A stretch of 64,000 bases of DNA. Origin: Halospina sp040196175 (GTDB taxonomy: Bacteria; Pseudomonadota; Gammaproteobacteria; Pseudomonadales; Oleiphilaceae). Below, piece after piece: positions 25,512 through 33,850 of this stretch (positions are counted from its first letter, which is position 1; every line of letters starts with the position of its first letter). Location: assembly GCF_040196175.1 (NCBI RefSeq), contig NZ_JBEFNF010000001.1, positions 1,116,001 to 1,180,000 on the forward strand, read 5' to 3'. The notes beneath the pieces are model-generated. The model searched no databases and was not told where the DNA came from. It saw nothing but the letters and a program-made list of their open reading frames with translations. Position numbers and translations under genes: made by a program.

Positions 25512-26887
25512 GCGATATACCCGTCCGGCAGATTGACGCCGGTCCCAATCCGGACCGGATCTACGTCCGCAGCACCACTGGTTTCTATCAGAAACTGCGG
25601 ACGGTCACTCTATGGGCACTCATGGGCCTTTACTTTGCGATTTGCTGGGTTCAGGTCAACGGAAGGCCAATGATCCATTTCGATCTACCGGAACGCCAGT
25701 TTCACCTCCTAGGGTCGACATTCTGGCCCCAGGACTTCTTCATCCTGACTCTGCTTCTGATCATCGCTGCATTCGGACTTTTTTTCGTCACCACCCTCTT
25801 TGGCCGGGTGTGGTGTGGATTTACCTGTCCGCAGACTGCCTGGACATTCATCTTCATGTGGATTGAAGAGAAAGTAGAGGGTAGCCGTAATCAGCGTATG
25901 AAACTAGATCGCAAGGGGTCTCTGAAGAAGCGGATACCGCGCAAGTTCATCAAACATGAACTCTGGCTACTCGTTGCTTTCTGGACGGGCGTCACTTTTG
26001 TCGGCTACTTCTACCCCATCCGCGAACTCGTGCCTGACCTGTTCACCTTCAACGTGACCAATGGCTGGGCAGTGTTCTGGATTGGCTTTTTCTCCGTGGC
26101 GACCTATATCAATGCTGGGTGGATGCGGGAGAAAGTTTGCCTCTACGTTTGCCCGTATGCCCGTTTCCAGAGTGTCATGTTTTCGCCTGACACCCGTACC
26201 GTAACTTACGACACCAATCGGGGTGAGCCACGAGGACCCAGAAAGAAGGATACTGATCGCTCCGAGGCTGGCCTGGGCGATTGCATCGACTGCAACATCT
26301 GCGTCCAGGTCTGCCCGACCGGTATCGACATCCGTAACGGGATGCAGTACGAGTGCCTGGACTGCGGGCTCTGCGTGGACGCGTGCAACCAGGTCATGGA
26401 CCGGATGGGCTATGAGCGGGGCCTGATCCGTTACGCCACCGAGCGCGAAGTCGAGGGGGCTCCGAAACGCCGTTTTCAACCACGCACACTGGGCTATGGT
26501 ATCGCCATGGCGCTGCTTCTTGGGAGCATGGCGACACTGCTGATGCAGCGGGATACTTTGACTATTGAGGTAAGCCGCGATCGCGGTGGCCTGTACCAGA
26601 CCGGTCCGAATGCCACTATTGAAAACTCATACAGCCTCAAGCTCAGCAACCGTACCAATGATCCACGACAACTCAGCGTACAGGTGAGTGGCCCGGAGGG
26701 AACGCACCTGCTTGAGCCCATTAGTCTGGAACTTGAGCCACTGGACTCACGTTCGCTTGCCGCCGTGGTGAGGATTCCCCGCAGTGAGCTTGAAGGCATG
26801 AGCACCCCTGTACAGTTTGAAGTCACAGCCGAGGGTTCCGAGGCCAGCAACAGCGCCCGAACCTCGTTCATCGGCCCGAGCCGCTGA
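25508..26887 (+). CDS. ccoG: cbb3 oxidase accessory ferredoxin-type protein CcoG
   Basis: A 459-residue membrane protein needed for cbb3 assembly, where CcoG acts as a cupric reductase. Several membrane segments precede a polyferredoxin region with two [4Fe-4S] motifs, CIDCNICVQVCPTGID and CLDCGLCVDACNQVMD, at about residues 258-297. A further membrane segment (about 330-348) leads to a periplasmic Ig-like C-terminal domain. CGFTCPQTAW earlier in the protein is another conserved cysteine pair. The gene overlaps ccoP by 4 bases. Confidence 0.96.
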   Translation: MSDIPVRQIDAGPNPDRIYVRSTTGFYQKLRTVTLWALMGLYFAICWVQVNGRPMIHFDLPERQFHLLGSTFWPQDFFILTLLLIIAAFGLFFVTTLFGRVWCGFTCPQTAWTFIFMWIEEKVEGSRNQRMKLDRKGSLKKRIPRKFIKHELWLLVAFWTGVTFVGYFYPIRELVPDLFTFNVTNGWAVFWIGFFSVATYINAGWMREKVCLYVCPYARFQSVMFSPDTRTVTYDTNRGEPRGPRKKDTDRSEAGLGDCIDCNICVQVCPTGIDIRNGMQYECLDCGLCVDACNQVMDRMGYERGLIRYATEREVEGAPKRRFQPRTLGYGIAMALLLGSMATLLMQRDTLTIEVSRDRGGLYQTGPNATIENSYSLKLSNRTNDPRQLSVQVSGPEGTHLLEPISLELEPLDSRSLAAVVRIPRSELEGMSTPVQFEVTAEGSEASNSARTSFIGPSR

Positions 26888-26903
26888 GGCAACCGTAAAT
26901 AGC

Positions 26904-27425
26904 ATGACTGATGACAATGAAAGCAATCGCCCTTGGTATCGCGAACCCTGGGTCTGGGTTATTATTGCGATTCCCGGTATAACTATTCTCTGGAGCGTAT
27001 TCCTCATCCTGTTCTCGATGCAACAGCACGTGTCGATGGTGGAGGATGACTATTACGACAAGGGCACGGGGATCAATCGTGAGCTTTCCCGGGATATTAA
27101 GGCTGCCGACCTCGGGCTTACCGGCCGTGTCAGCTTCACTGATCAGCAGCGGCTGGACATTGTTCTGAAATCGCCAGAGCGCCGGAACTGGGAACGCCTC
27201 GAAGTGGAGCTATCCCATGCGACCCTCGGCGACCGAGACCAGACCACTATTGCTGAGCGCGTCGGTGAAGGGCGCTACCGTGCTTCCATCAATGCACTGA
27301 GTGACGGGCGCTGGTATATCGACATTCGCAATATTGGTAATGACTGGCGCCTGCGCAGCGCACTCAACACGCCCTTGGAGGAACCGCTTACGCTCAAGCC
27401 GATCCGGGAGGCGCGCCAGCAATGA
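26904..27425 (+). CDS. ccoH: cbb3 oxidase maturation protein CcoH (FixH)
   Basis: A 173-residue protein with a single membrane segment (about 15-39) and a periplasmic beta-rich domain. The motif HVSMVEDDYYDKGTGINRE just after the membrane segment is typical of FixH/CcoH, which acts late in oxidase assembly and in copper delivery with CcoI. The ATG at 26904 is the first that gives the expected N-terminus; the open frame extends further into the end of ccoG. It overlaps ccoI by 4 bases. Confidence 0.92.
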   Translation: MTDDNESNRPWYREPWVWVIIAIPGITILWSVFLILFSMQQHVSMVEDDYYDKGTGINRELSRDIKAADLGLTGRVSFTDQQRLDIVLKSPERRNWERLEVELSHATLGDRDQTTIAERVGEGRYRASINALSDGRWYIDIRNIGNDWRLRSALNTPLEEPLTLKPIREARQQ

Positions 27426-29932
27426 CGGCAGGGTCCGGAGCCTGCTTCCACTGTCAGGAACCTCTGCCGGAAACGCCGCCAGTCACCGCCGAAATCAACG
27501 GGCAACCCCGAAGTTTCTGCTGTGACGGATGCCTTGCCGTCTCACGCATCATCGAAAACGAGGGCCTGGACCGCTTCTATCAACAGGTCGATGGCCCCCT
27601 TATCACTCCGGACCCGGTAGATGACCGTGTTCGGGCCGAGTGCCTGCACTACAACGACCAGCGGCTTACCGATGAGGTCGTGCATACCCGCGATGACGAT
27701 CTCCACGAAACCTGGTTGATGGTCGAGGGATTGAGCTGCGCCGCCTGTATATGGCTTATTGAAAATCATTTGGCGCGTTTCGACGGACTGGAATCCATCC
27801 GCATCAATCACAGTACCCAGCGTGCTCATCTGGTCTGGAATCCGGAAACCACCAGCCTGGGCCATCTCCTTCTGGGCATCCGCGAGCTGGGCTTCCAGGC
27901 TTCACCCTTTCGACCCGGCGAGTGGGAAGAGACCATAAGGGCCCAGCAAAAACAGGCCATGATCCGAATCGGGATCGCGGGTATTGCAGCCCTTCAGACC
28001 ATGATGCTGGCCTACCCACTGCAGTTTGGGCTCAGCGCCGAATCCGACCCAGCCATGGTCCAGCTTTTCCGCTGGGCCAGTCTGGTCATTGCCACGCCTG
28101 TCGTACTTTACAGTGCCGTTCCCTTTTTCCAGGCCGCAGTGCGGGATCTGCGCTACTGGCATCCGGGCATGGACGTTCCTGTTTCCATTGCCATCCTTGC
28201 CGGTTATATCGCCAGCCTCCATGTTACTGTCTTCGGTGGCGAGCATGTCTACTTCGAATCCATCTCCATGTTTACGTTCTTCCTGGGCCTGGGTCGGTTC
28301 CTCGAGGGACGGGCCCGCTACCGCGCCGGTCTTGAGAATCTTTCGCTCATCAATGCCATGCCCGGCACGGCAATCCGCATGGAGGGCAATGACGAAACGG
28401 TCGTAGGCGCCCGTGACCTGAACCCTGGCGATTGCATCCGCATACGCCCCGGAGACACCCTGGCTGCCGACGGCCATGTTGTCAGTGGGCATTCTTCTGT
28501 TGATGAATCCATGCTCACCGGCGAATCACTCCCTGTCACTCGGGGCCCTGGCGACCCGGTTTCCGCCGGCACCATCAATACTGAACACCCACTTGAGGTT
28601 GTCGTGGATCAGGCCGGCGACAACACCCGACTCTCTGCCATCACTCGGCTCCTCGACAGGGCCCAGGCTGAGAAACCCCGCACCCAACAGGTTGCGGACC
28701 GTGTTGCCGGCGCTTTCGTGACTGCAGTGCTGGCTTTCGCCGCTGCCACATGGCTGGTCTGGTGGTTCATTGATCCCGAGCGGGCTTTCCCCGTGACTCT
28801 CGCTGTTCTAGTGGCCACCTGCCCCTGCGCGCTGTCGCTGGCGACGCCGACAGCTCTCACGGTGGCGACCAACCGCCTGCGCCGCACCGGTTTCGTACCC
28901 ACCAGAGGTACTACCCTCGAAACCCTGAACACGGTCAATACTCTGGTGTTTGACAAGACCGGAACACTCACATGCGGCCAGCTCAGTATTGCCGCCATCG
29001 ATCCGTTTCACGGCAATACCGAAGCGCAATGCCGTGCGCTGGCCGCGGGATTGGAACAGGGATCCGAGCACCCAATCGCCAGAGCCTTCCGGAATGAGCC
29101 GGCAGTAAGCGTGAGCAACAGGGAAAACCACCCTGGAGGGGGTGTAACCGGATTCCATGGGGGCCGCAAAGTTGCCCTGGGGCGCGTAGACTTCGTCGCG
29201 ACGGAACTCAACCTCAATACACCCCCGGAAATGGACGAGGACGCCGCGCTGGCTATCCAGCTGGCCGATGATACCGGCTGGCTCGGTCGTATCACACTGG
29301 ATGATACCCTGCGGGCCGATGCGGAGCCGGTCCTGGCAACCCTGCGTTCCAGGGGGTGGCACTGCGTGCTTCTAAGCGGCGACCACTCCGGCCAGGTGGC
29401 GCGGGTTGCGCAGGCGCTGGGTATTAATCATTGCGAGGGGCGGCTCTCACCAGAAGCCAAGCTAGCGCGTATCCGCGCCCTGGAGGCGGATGGCCACAGG
29501 GTCATGATGGTGGGCGACGGGCTCAATGATCTACCCGGCCTGGCGGGCGCACGGCTGTCCGTGGCAATGGCTGGCAGCAGCGATATAGCCCGCCTGAGGG
29601 CGGACGCGGTAGTCCTGGGGGAGCGGCTCTCGCCGCTTTTGGCAGCGTTGAAGGTTGCTCCCCTGGCCCGCCGTGTCATCCGCCAGAATCTGAGCCTGTC
29701 ACTACTGTACAATGCCGCTATACTGCCGCTTGCCATGGCCGGACTGGTTATTCCTTGGATCGCGGCAGCGGGGATGTCAGCCAGCTCCGTTGTTGTCGTA
29801 ATGAATGCGCTGCGTCTAGGAGGGGCAAGCCGCGATGGCAATACTCTATATACTGATTCCACTGTCACTGATACTACTGGCAATCGCCGTCAGGCTCCTG
29901 ATCTGGGCGGTACGCAACGACCAGTTCGATGA
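27422..29932 (+). CDS. ccoI: Copper-exporting P1B-type ATPase CcoI for cbb3 maturation
   Basis: CcoI moves copper out of the cytoplasm to supply the CuB centre of cbb3 oxidase. The 836-residue protein starts with a cysteine cluster (CFHCQEPLP, CCDGCLAV), followed by a heavy-metal domain with GLSCAACIWLIE. Then come the actuator TGES loop (SMLTGESLPV), the metal-translocating CPCALS, the phosphorylated Asp in DKTGTLT and GDGLNDLPG. The catalytic core ends near MNALRLGG, yet the frame stays open for about 38 more residues and runs 98 bases into ccoS in another frame, which is unusual for this pair. Confidence 0.96.
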   Translation: MTAGSGACFHCQEPLPETPPVTAEINGQPRSFCCDGCLAVSRIIENEGLDRFYQQVDGPLITPDPVDDRVRAECLHYNDQRLTDEVVHTRDDDLHETWLMVEGLSCAACIWLIENHLARFDGLESIRINHSTQRAHLVWNPETTSLGHLLLGIRELGFQASPFRPGEWEETIRAQQKQAMIRIGIAGIAALQTMMLAYPLQFGLSAESDPAMVQLFRWASLVIATPVVLYSAVPFFQAAVRDLRYWHPGMDVPVSIAILAGYIASLHVTVFGGEHVYFESISMFTFFLGLGRFLEGRARYRAGLENLSLINAMPGTAIRMEGNDETVVGARDLNPGDCIRIRPGDTLAADGHVVSGHSSVDESMLTGESLPVTRGPGDPVSAGTINTEHPLEVVVDQAGDNTRLSAITRLLDRAQAEKPRTQQVADRVAGAFVTAVLAFAAATWLVWWFIDPERAFPVTLAVLVATCPCALSLATPTALTVATNRLRRTGFVPTRGTTLETLNTVNTLVFDKTGTLTCGQLSIAAIDPFHGNTEAQCRALAAGLEQGSEHPIARAFRNEPAVSVSNRENHPGGGVTGFHGGRKVALGRVDFVATELNLNTPPEMDEDAALAIQLADDTGWLGRITLDDTLRADAEPVLATLRSRGWHCVLLSGDHSGQVARVAQALGINHCEGRLSPEAKLARIRALEADGHRVMMVGDGLNDLPGLAGARLSVAMAGSSDIARLRADAVVLGERLSPLLAALKVAPLARRVIRQNLSLSLLYNAAILPLAMAGLVIPWIAAAGMSASSVVVVMNALRLGGASRDGNTLYTDSTVTDTTGNRRQAPDLGGTQRPVR

Positions 29933-30050
29933 CCTTGAAGGGCCGGCGCATCAGATCCTTTTCGATGACGACGAGGACCGCATACCGCCTGAAGCCCGAC
30001 AACAATCCGAAGAAAAAACCAGTAGCCGTAGCGGAGGAAATTCCAAATGA
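29835..30050 (+). CDS. ccoS: cbb3 oxidase maturation protein CcoS
   Basis: A 71-residue membrane protein: a hydrophobic segment at residues 2-26 and the family motif AVRNDQFDDLEGPAHQILFDDD, followed by a polar tail. CcoS is needed for haem or copper insertion into cbb3 oxidase. It has a strong ribosome site (AGGAGGGG at 29819-29826) inside ccoI and overlaps the ccoI frame by 98 bases. It overlaps the next gene by 4 bases. Confidence 0.93.
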   Translation: MAILYILIPLSLILLAIAVRLLIWAVRNDQFDDLEGPAHQILFDDDEDRIPPEARQQSEEKTSSRSGGNSK

Positions 30051-30742
30051 CTGACGCCCTGATCACCACCCTGGGCTCGGCGTTCCTGATCGGGTTTCTC
30101 GGCAGCACCCACTGTCTGGGTATGTGCGGCGGCATAGCCAGCTCGTTGAGCCTGGCGCTGCCGGTTGGGCCGGGGTTCCGGCGCCGTCAGATATCACTGC
30201 TCGCCGGCTATAACCTCGGGCGCATCCTGAGCTACAGCCTGATTGGGCTGATAGCTGGGTTGCCCGGAGCCCTGCTCACGGAAGGGGTTCCCGGGGCGGG
30301 TATGGCACTGCGTTCCCTGGCAGGCATTGTCCTTATTCTTCTGGGCCTCGCTGTAGGCCAGTGGTGGCAAGGGATCATGAGCCTGGAGCGCATTGGCGCC
30401 CCGCTTTGGCAGCGTCTGGCACCCCTGACGCAACGGTTCATGCCAGTGGATCGTCTGAGCCGAGCCCTGCCGCTGGGGCTGCTCTGGGGCTGGTTACCCT
30501 GCGGACTGGTCTACAGCACTCTGGCGTGGGCGCTCACTCAGGGAGATGCGCTACTTTCTGCACTGCTGATGTTCGCCTTTGGTTTGGGCACCGTTCCGGC
30601 AATGGTTGCGACCGGGCTTCTGGCGAACCGTATCACCCGTCTGCGGCAATCTACTGCTTTCCGTCGGGTCACGGGCCTGGCTCTAGTTGTGTTCGGACTA
30701 TGGACGATCCCGTGGATCCGGCATCTGATCCTACCGCACTAA
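30047..30742 (+). CDS. UreH_2-type membrane protein (sulfite exporter TauE/SafE-like) linked to cbb3 genes
   Basis: A 231-residue polytopic protein with about six hydrophobic segments in two halves. The conserved motifs GSTHCLGMCGG near the start and GWLPCGLVYS in the middle resemble the cysteine-containing repeats of the DsbD/CcdA transmembrane family. Homologues are commonly found directly behind ccoS. The role is not established here; copper handling or thiol transfer during oxidase maturation is a reasonable inference from context and from the paired cysteines. It overlaps ccoS by 4 bases. The FNR/Anr box of hemN starts 7 bases after its stop. Confidence 0.85.
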   Translation: MTDALITTLGSAFLIGFLGSTHCLGMCGGIASSLSLALPVGPGFRRRQISLLAGYNLGRILSYSLIGLIAGLPGALLTEGVPGAGMALRSLAGIVLILLGLAVGQWWQGIMSLERIGAPLWQRLAPLTQRFMPVDRLSRALPLGLLWGWLPCGLVYSTLAWALTQGDALLSALLMFAFGLGTVPAMVATGLLANRITRLRQSTAFRRVTGLALVVFGLWTIPWIRHLILPH

Positions 30743-30748
30743 GGTGGT

Positions 30749-30762
30749 TTGACCGATATCAA
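30749..30762 (+). promoter_or_regulatory. FNR/Anr-type binding site upstream of hemN
   Basis: TTGACCGATATCAA matches TTGAT-N4-ATCAA at nine of ten positions. TACGCT at 30785-30790 lies where a -10 element should be if the box sits at -41.5, leaving 34 bases to the hemN ATG. hemN is a known target of this regulator family. Confidence 0.78.
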
Positions 30763-30824
30763 CAGGCCCATCCGCAGTCTGCGTTACGCTGAAGGTACCA
30801 CAGCGCACGCCGGCGGAGAGCACA

Positions 30825-32219
30825 ATGACCTCGGAACGCATCAACCTTCTATGGGACCCGGAGCTGATCGAACGCTACGATCTCGCCGGACCACGCTACA
30901 CCTCCTACCCGACCGCCCTGGCGTTCAGCGAGGATTTCAACGGTGAGGCCTACCGCCAGACCCTTGAAAGAAGTCGTGCTTCCGGCGCACCTTTATCGCT
31001 GTACCTGCACATTCCGTTCTGTGCACACCTGTGCTATTACTGTGCCTGCAACAAGATCGTGACCCGCAAGCGGGACCGCGCCGGCCCCTATCTGGAGCGA
31101 CTGCATAAGGAAATCGCAATGCGCTCTGAACAGTTCGGCGGCCAAGAACGGCCGGCGACACAACTCCACTGGGGCGGTGGCACACCGACTTTCATCAGCC
31201 ATGACGAAATGCGTGAACTGATGCGCGTTCTACACCAGCATTTCCGCCTGGCCGATGATGACAGCGGTGATCATTCCATTGAGATTGATCCCCGCGAATG
31301 CGGGCCGGAAACTCTGGAAGTCCTGCGTTCCATCGGTTTCAACCGGATAAGTCTGGGCGTTCAGGACTTCAACCCCAACGTCCAGAAAGCAGTCAACCGG
31401 ATCCAGCCCTACGACACGGTGGCCAATCGGATCAACGTCGCCCGCGATCTGGGCTTTGGTTCCATCAACATGGATCTGATCTACGGGCTGCCTCACCAGA
31501 ATCGTGAAACATTCCGTGAAACGCTTGAGCAGGTGCTCGCACTGGAGCCGGACCGACTCTCAGTCTTCAACTATGCCCACCTGCCTGATCGTTTCATGCC
31601 GCAGCAACGCATCCTTGAGGAGGACCTGCCGTCTCCGGAAGAAAAGCTGGGAATCCTTGAAGACACCATCAACCGGCTGCTCGAAGCCTCCTACGTGTAC
31701 ATCGGCATGGACCACTTCGCCAAGCCCGATGACACCCTGGCCATTGCCCAGCATAATGGGGACATGCACCGCAATTTCCAGGGCTATACGACTCATGGGG
31801 AATGCGACCTGATCGGCATGGGCGTTTCCGCCATCAGCCAGGCCGCTGACAGCTACTTCCAGAACCATCACGATGAAGGCGTGTGGAACCTGGAACTGGA
31901 CTTCGATCGTACGCCCCTGAAAAAGGGTTATCAGCTCAGTGACGATGATCGCATGCGACGTGCTGTCATCATGGAGCTGATCTGCCATTTCTCATTGGAT
32001 AAGCAGGCGTTTGCGGCTACGTGGGGTGCTCCCTTCGATCAGGTCTTCGCCGATACCCTACCCGCGCGCCAGACCATGCAGGATGATGGACTTATTGAAG
32101 ACAATGCGGAACGGTTGGCAGTGCGCACGCCCGGGCGGCTTCTGATCCGTGCCATCTGCCAACTGTTTGACGCCCACGCACAGAAGACGCAGGCTGGGCG
32201 TTACTCACGGATTATCTGA
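30825..32219 (+). CDS. hemN: Oxygen-independent coproporphyrinogen III dehydrogenase HemN
   Basis: HemN is a radical S-adenosylmethionine enzyme that makes protoporphyrinogen IX when oxygen is too low for HemF. The 464-residue protein has the [4Fe-4S] motif CAHLCYYC with C66, C70 and C73, followed by ACNK as in true HemN rather than HemW. LHWGGGTPTF and RISLGVQDFNPNVQKAVNR are further family segments. E. coli HemN has 457 residues. An FNR/Anr box upstream indicates induction at low oxygen together with the haem-rich cbb3 oxidase before it. Its end is 8 bases from convergent ttcA. Confidence 0.97.
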   Translation: MTSERINLLWDPELIERYDLAGPRYTSYPTALAFSEDFNGEAYRQTLERSRASGAPLSLYLHIPFCAHLCYYCACNKIVTRKRDRAGPYLERLHKEIAMRSEQFGGQERPATQLHWGGGTPTFISHDEMRELMRVLHQHFRLADDDSGDHSIEIDPRECGPETLEVLRSIGFNRISLGVQDFNPNVQKAVNRIQPYDTVANRINVARDLGFGSINMDLIYGLPHQNRETFRETLEQVLALEPDRLSVFNYAHLPDRFMPQQRILEEDLPSPEEKLGILEDTINRLLEASYVYIGMDHFAKPDDTLAIAQHNGDMHRNFQGYTTHGECDLIGMGVSAISQAADSYFQNHHDEGVWNLELDFDRTPLKKGYQLSDDDRMRRAVIMELICHFSLDKQAFAATWGAPFDQVFADTLPARQTMQDDGLIEDNAERLAVRTPGRLLIRAICQLFDAHAQKTQAGRYSRII

Positions 32220-32227
32220 GTACCACC

Positions 32228-33103
32228 TCAGAGATTAAGCACCTCGACCTGACCGTAATCAGTCCCGGGTTCGGCGCGTTGAGGCGTCTCTGATACCGAG
32301 TCTCCGCTCTCTCCCCTTCCGGAGAAATCAAACAGCTCCGGATCTGCCAGATGGGAGGGCGCGACGTTCTGTAACGCCCGGAACATGTTTTCGATCCGCC
32401 CCGGAAATCGATGATCCCAGTCGTTGAGCATATCCTTAACCATCTCGCGCTGCAGGTTCTCCTGCGAGCCACAGAGATTACAGGGAATGATCGGGAAATC
32501 GCGCAGCTCCGCGAACCGGCTGATATCTTTCTCGCGGCAATAGGCCAATGGCCGGATCACGGTATTGCGGCCGTCATCGCTGAACAGCTTCGGTGGCATG
32601 GCTTTAAGCGTGCCTCCATGGAACATGTTCAGCATCATGGTCTCAAGGATGTCATCCCGGTGATGGCCCAGCGCAATCTTGGTGCAGCCCTGCTCTTCCG
32701 CGAAGTTGTACAGAATCCCGCGTCTCAGCCGTGAGCACAGGCCACAGGCGGTCTTGCCCTCAGGGATCTTCTCCTTGACGATGCTGTAAGTGTCTTTTTC
32801 CAGAACCTGGAAGGACACCTCCAGCCGCGCCATATAGTCCGGCAGTACATGCTCGGGGAACCCCGGCTGCTTCTGGTCGAGATTCACCGCCATCAGCTCG
32901 AAATTCACCGGCGCCCGGTGGCGCAAGACCATCAGCATATCGAGCATGGTATAGGAATCCTTGCCACCACTGAGACAGACCAGGATACGATCGCCTTCCT
33001 CGACCATATCGAAATCCGCGATGGCCCGCCCTGTCTCCCGCTGCAGCTTTTTCTGCAGCCGCTTGCGCTCGTCGCGCGGATCAGTGGAGGTTTTTTCCTG
33101 CAT
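32228..33103 (-). CDS. ttcA: tRNA 2-thiocytidine(32) synthetase TtcA
   Basis: TtcA introduces sulfur at cytidine 32 of certain tRNAs, using ATP and an Fe-S cluster. The 291-residue protein has the PP-loop SGGKDSYTMLDML and the cluster-binding CGLCSRLRRG and CNLCGSQENLQR. The last 20 to 30 residues are acidic and Ser-rich with no family match. It lies between convergent hemN and a divergent DnaJ-related gene whose start is 105 bases away. Confidence 0.96.
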   Translation of the reverse strand: MQEKTSTDPRDERKRLQKKLQRETGRAIADFDMVEEGDRILVCLSGGKDSYTMLDMLMVLRHRAPVNFELMAVNLDQKQPGFPEHVLPDYMARLEVSFQVLEKDTYSIVKEKIPEGKTACGLCSRLRRGILYNFAEEQGCTKIALGHHRDDILETMMLNMFHGGTLKAMPPKLFSDDGRNTVIRPLAYCREKDISRFAELRDFPIIPCNLCGSQENLQREMVKDMLNDWDHRFPGRIENMFRALQNVAPSHLADPELFDFSGRGESGDSVSETPQRAEPGTDYGQVEVLNL

Positions 33104-33208
33104 TGATTGGCCCCGGTCGTACTATGTAATGCCGGATTATACCGGATCGCCGCCGGCCCTCACCAACCAGGATTTGCATTGCCTGCTCTGGCGACGCATA
33201 GTCGGAGT

Positions 33209-33850
33209 ATGACGGAGTTGACCGCCCCACAGAACACCACCCGGGACAGCGCGCTGGAGGATCTGGTCGGACGCATCATGGATGCAGCCGAGGCCCTGCT
33301 GCGCACCCATCCGGAAGGCATGAGCGAACTGGCAATGCTGCGTACCCTTCAGGATGACCCCTGGCGGCTGCTCGCAAGCATCGACTTCAGTTCACCAACA
33401 GCGCTTTACCCTGTACATTTTCTGCTGTTTCACAGCCTCTACAGGCAGCGCGAGCGACTGGTAGCTGAAAGCGGTGAAACCATCGACATCAGCGCCCTGA
33501 ATATCCGTATCCGGCCAACACCCGACAGAGGACTACAGGAAGCGGGGCAACATGATGCCCTGCATGCTTTCTATCGTGATATAGCTAATCATGACCTCGG
33601 CGAGACTACCATCAATCGCATGCTGGACGATTTCTGGCAGGGCATCACACGTCCTGCAGATGAGGACTTACGACTGGCCTGCGACACGCTGGCCATTGAT
33701 AGGCCACCCCCGGACCTGAATACGGCGCGCAATGCGTTCCGGCGCCTGGCCATGCGCCACCATCCGGATCGCGGGGGCTCAAACGAACAGCTCCAGGCCC
33801 TTAACCGTGCCATGGCTACCGTCAGACACCATTTCAGAGGATACTCATGA
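33209..33850 (+). CDS. DnaJ-related protein with C-terminal J domain
   Basis: A 213-residue protein. Residues about 10-130 match the DNAJ_related N-terminal domain found in gammaproteobacteria (EGMSELAMLRTLQD, LYPVHFLLFHSLYR). A shortened J domain sits at the C-terminus with the HPD motif in RHHPDRGGSNEQLQALNRA, so it should stimulate a DnaK-type ATPase. Its client is unknown. The ATG at 33209 has CGGAG very close; the frame is open further upstream but overlaps the control region of ttcA. It overlaps the next gene by 4 bases. Confidence 0.82.
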   Translation: MTELTAPQNTTRDSALEDLVGRIMDAAEALLRTHPEGMSELAMLRTLQDDPWRLLASIDFSSPTALYPVHFLLFHSLYRQRERLVAESGETIDISALNIRIRPTPDRGLQEAGQHDALHAFYRDIANHDLGETTINRMLDDFWQGITRPADEDLRLACDTLAIDRPPPDLNTARNAFRRLAMRHHPDRGGSNEQLQALNRAMATVRHHFRGYS

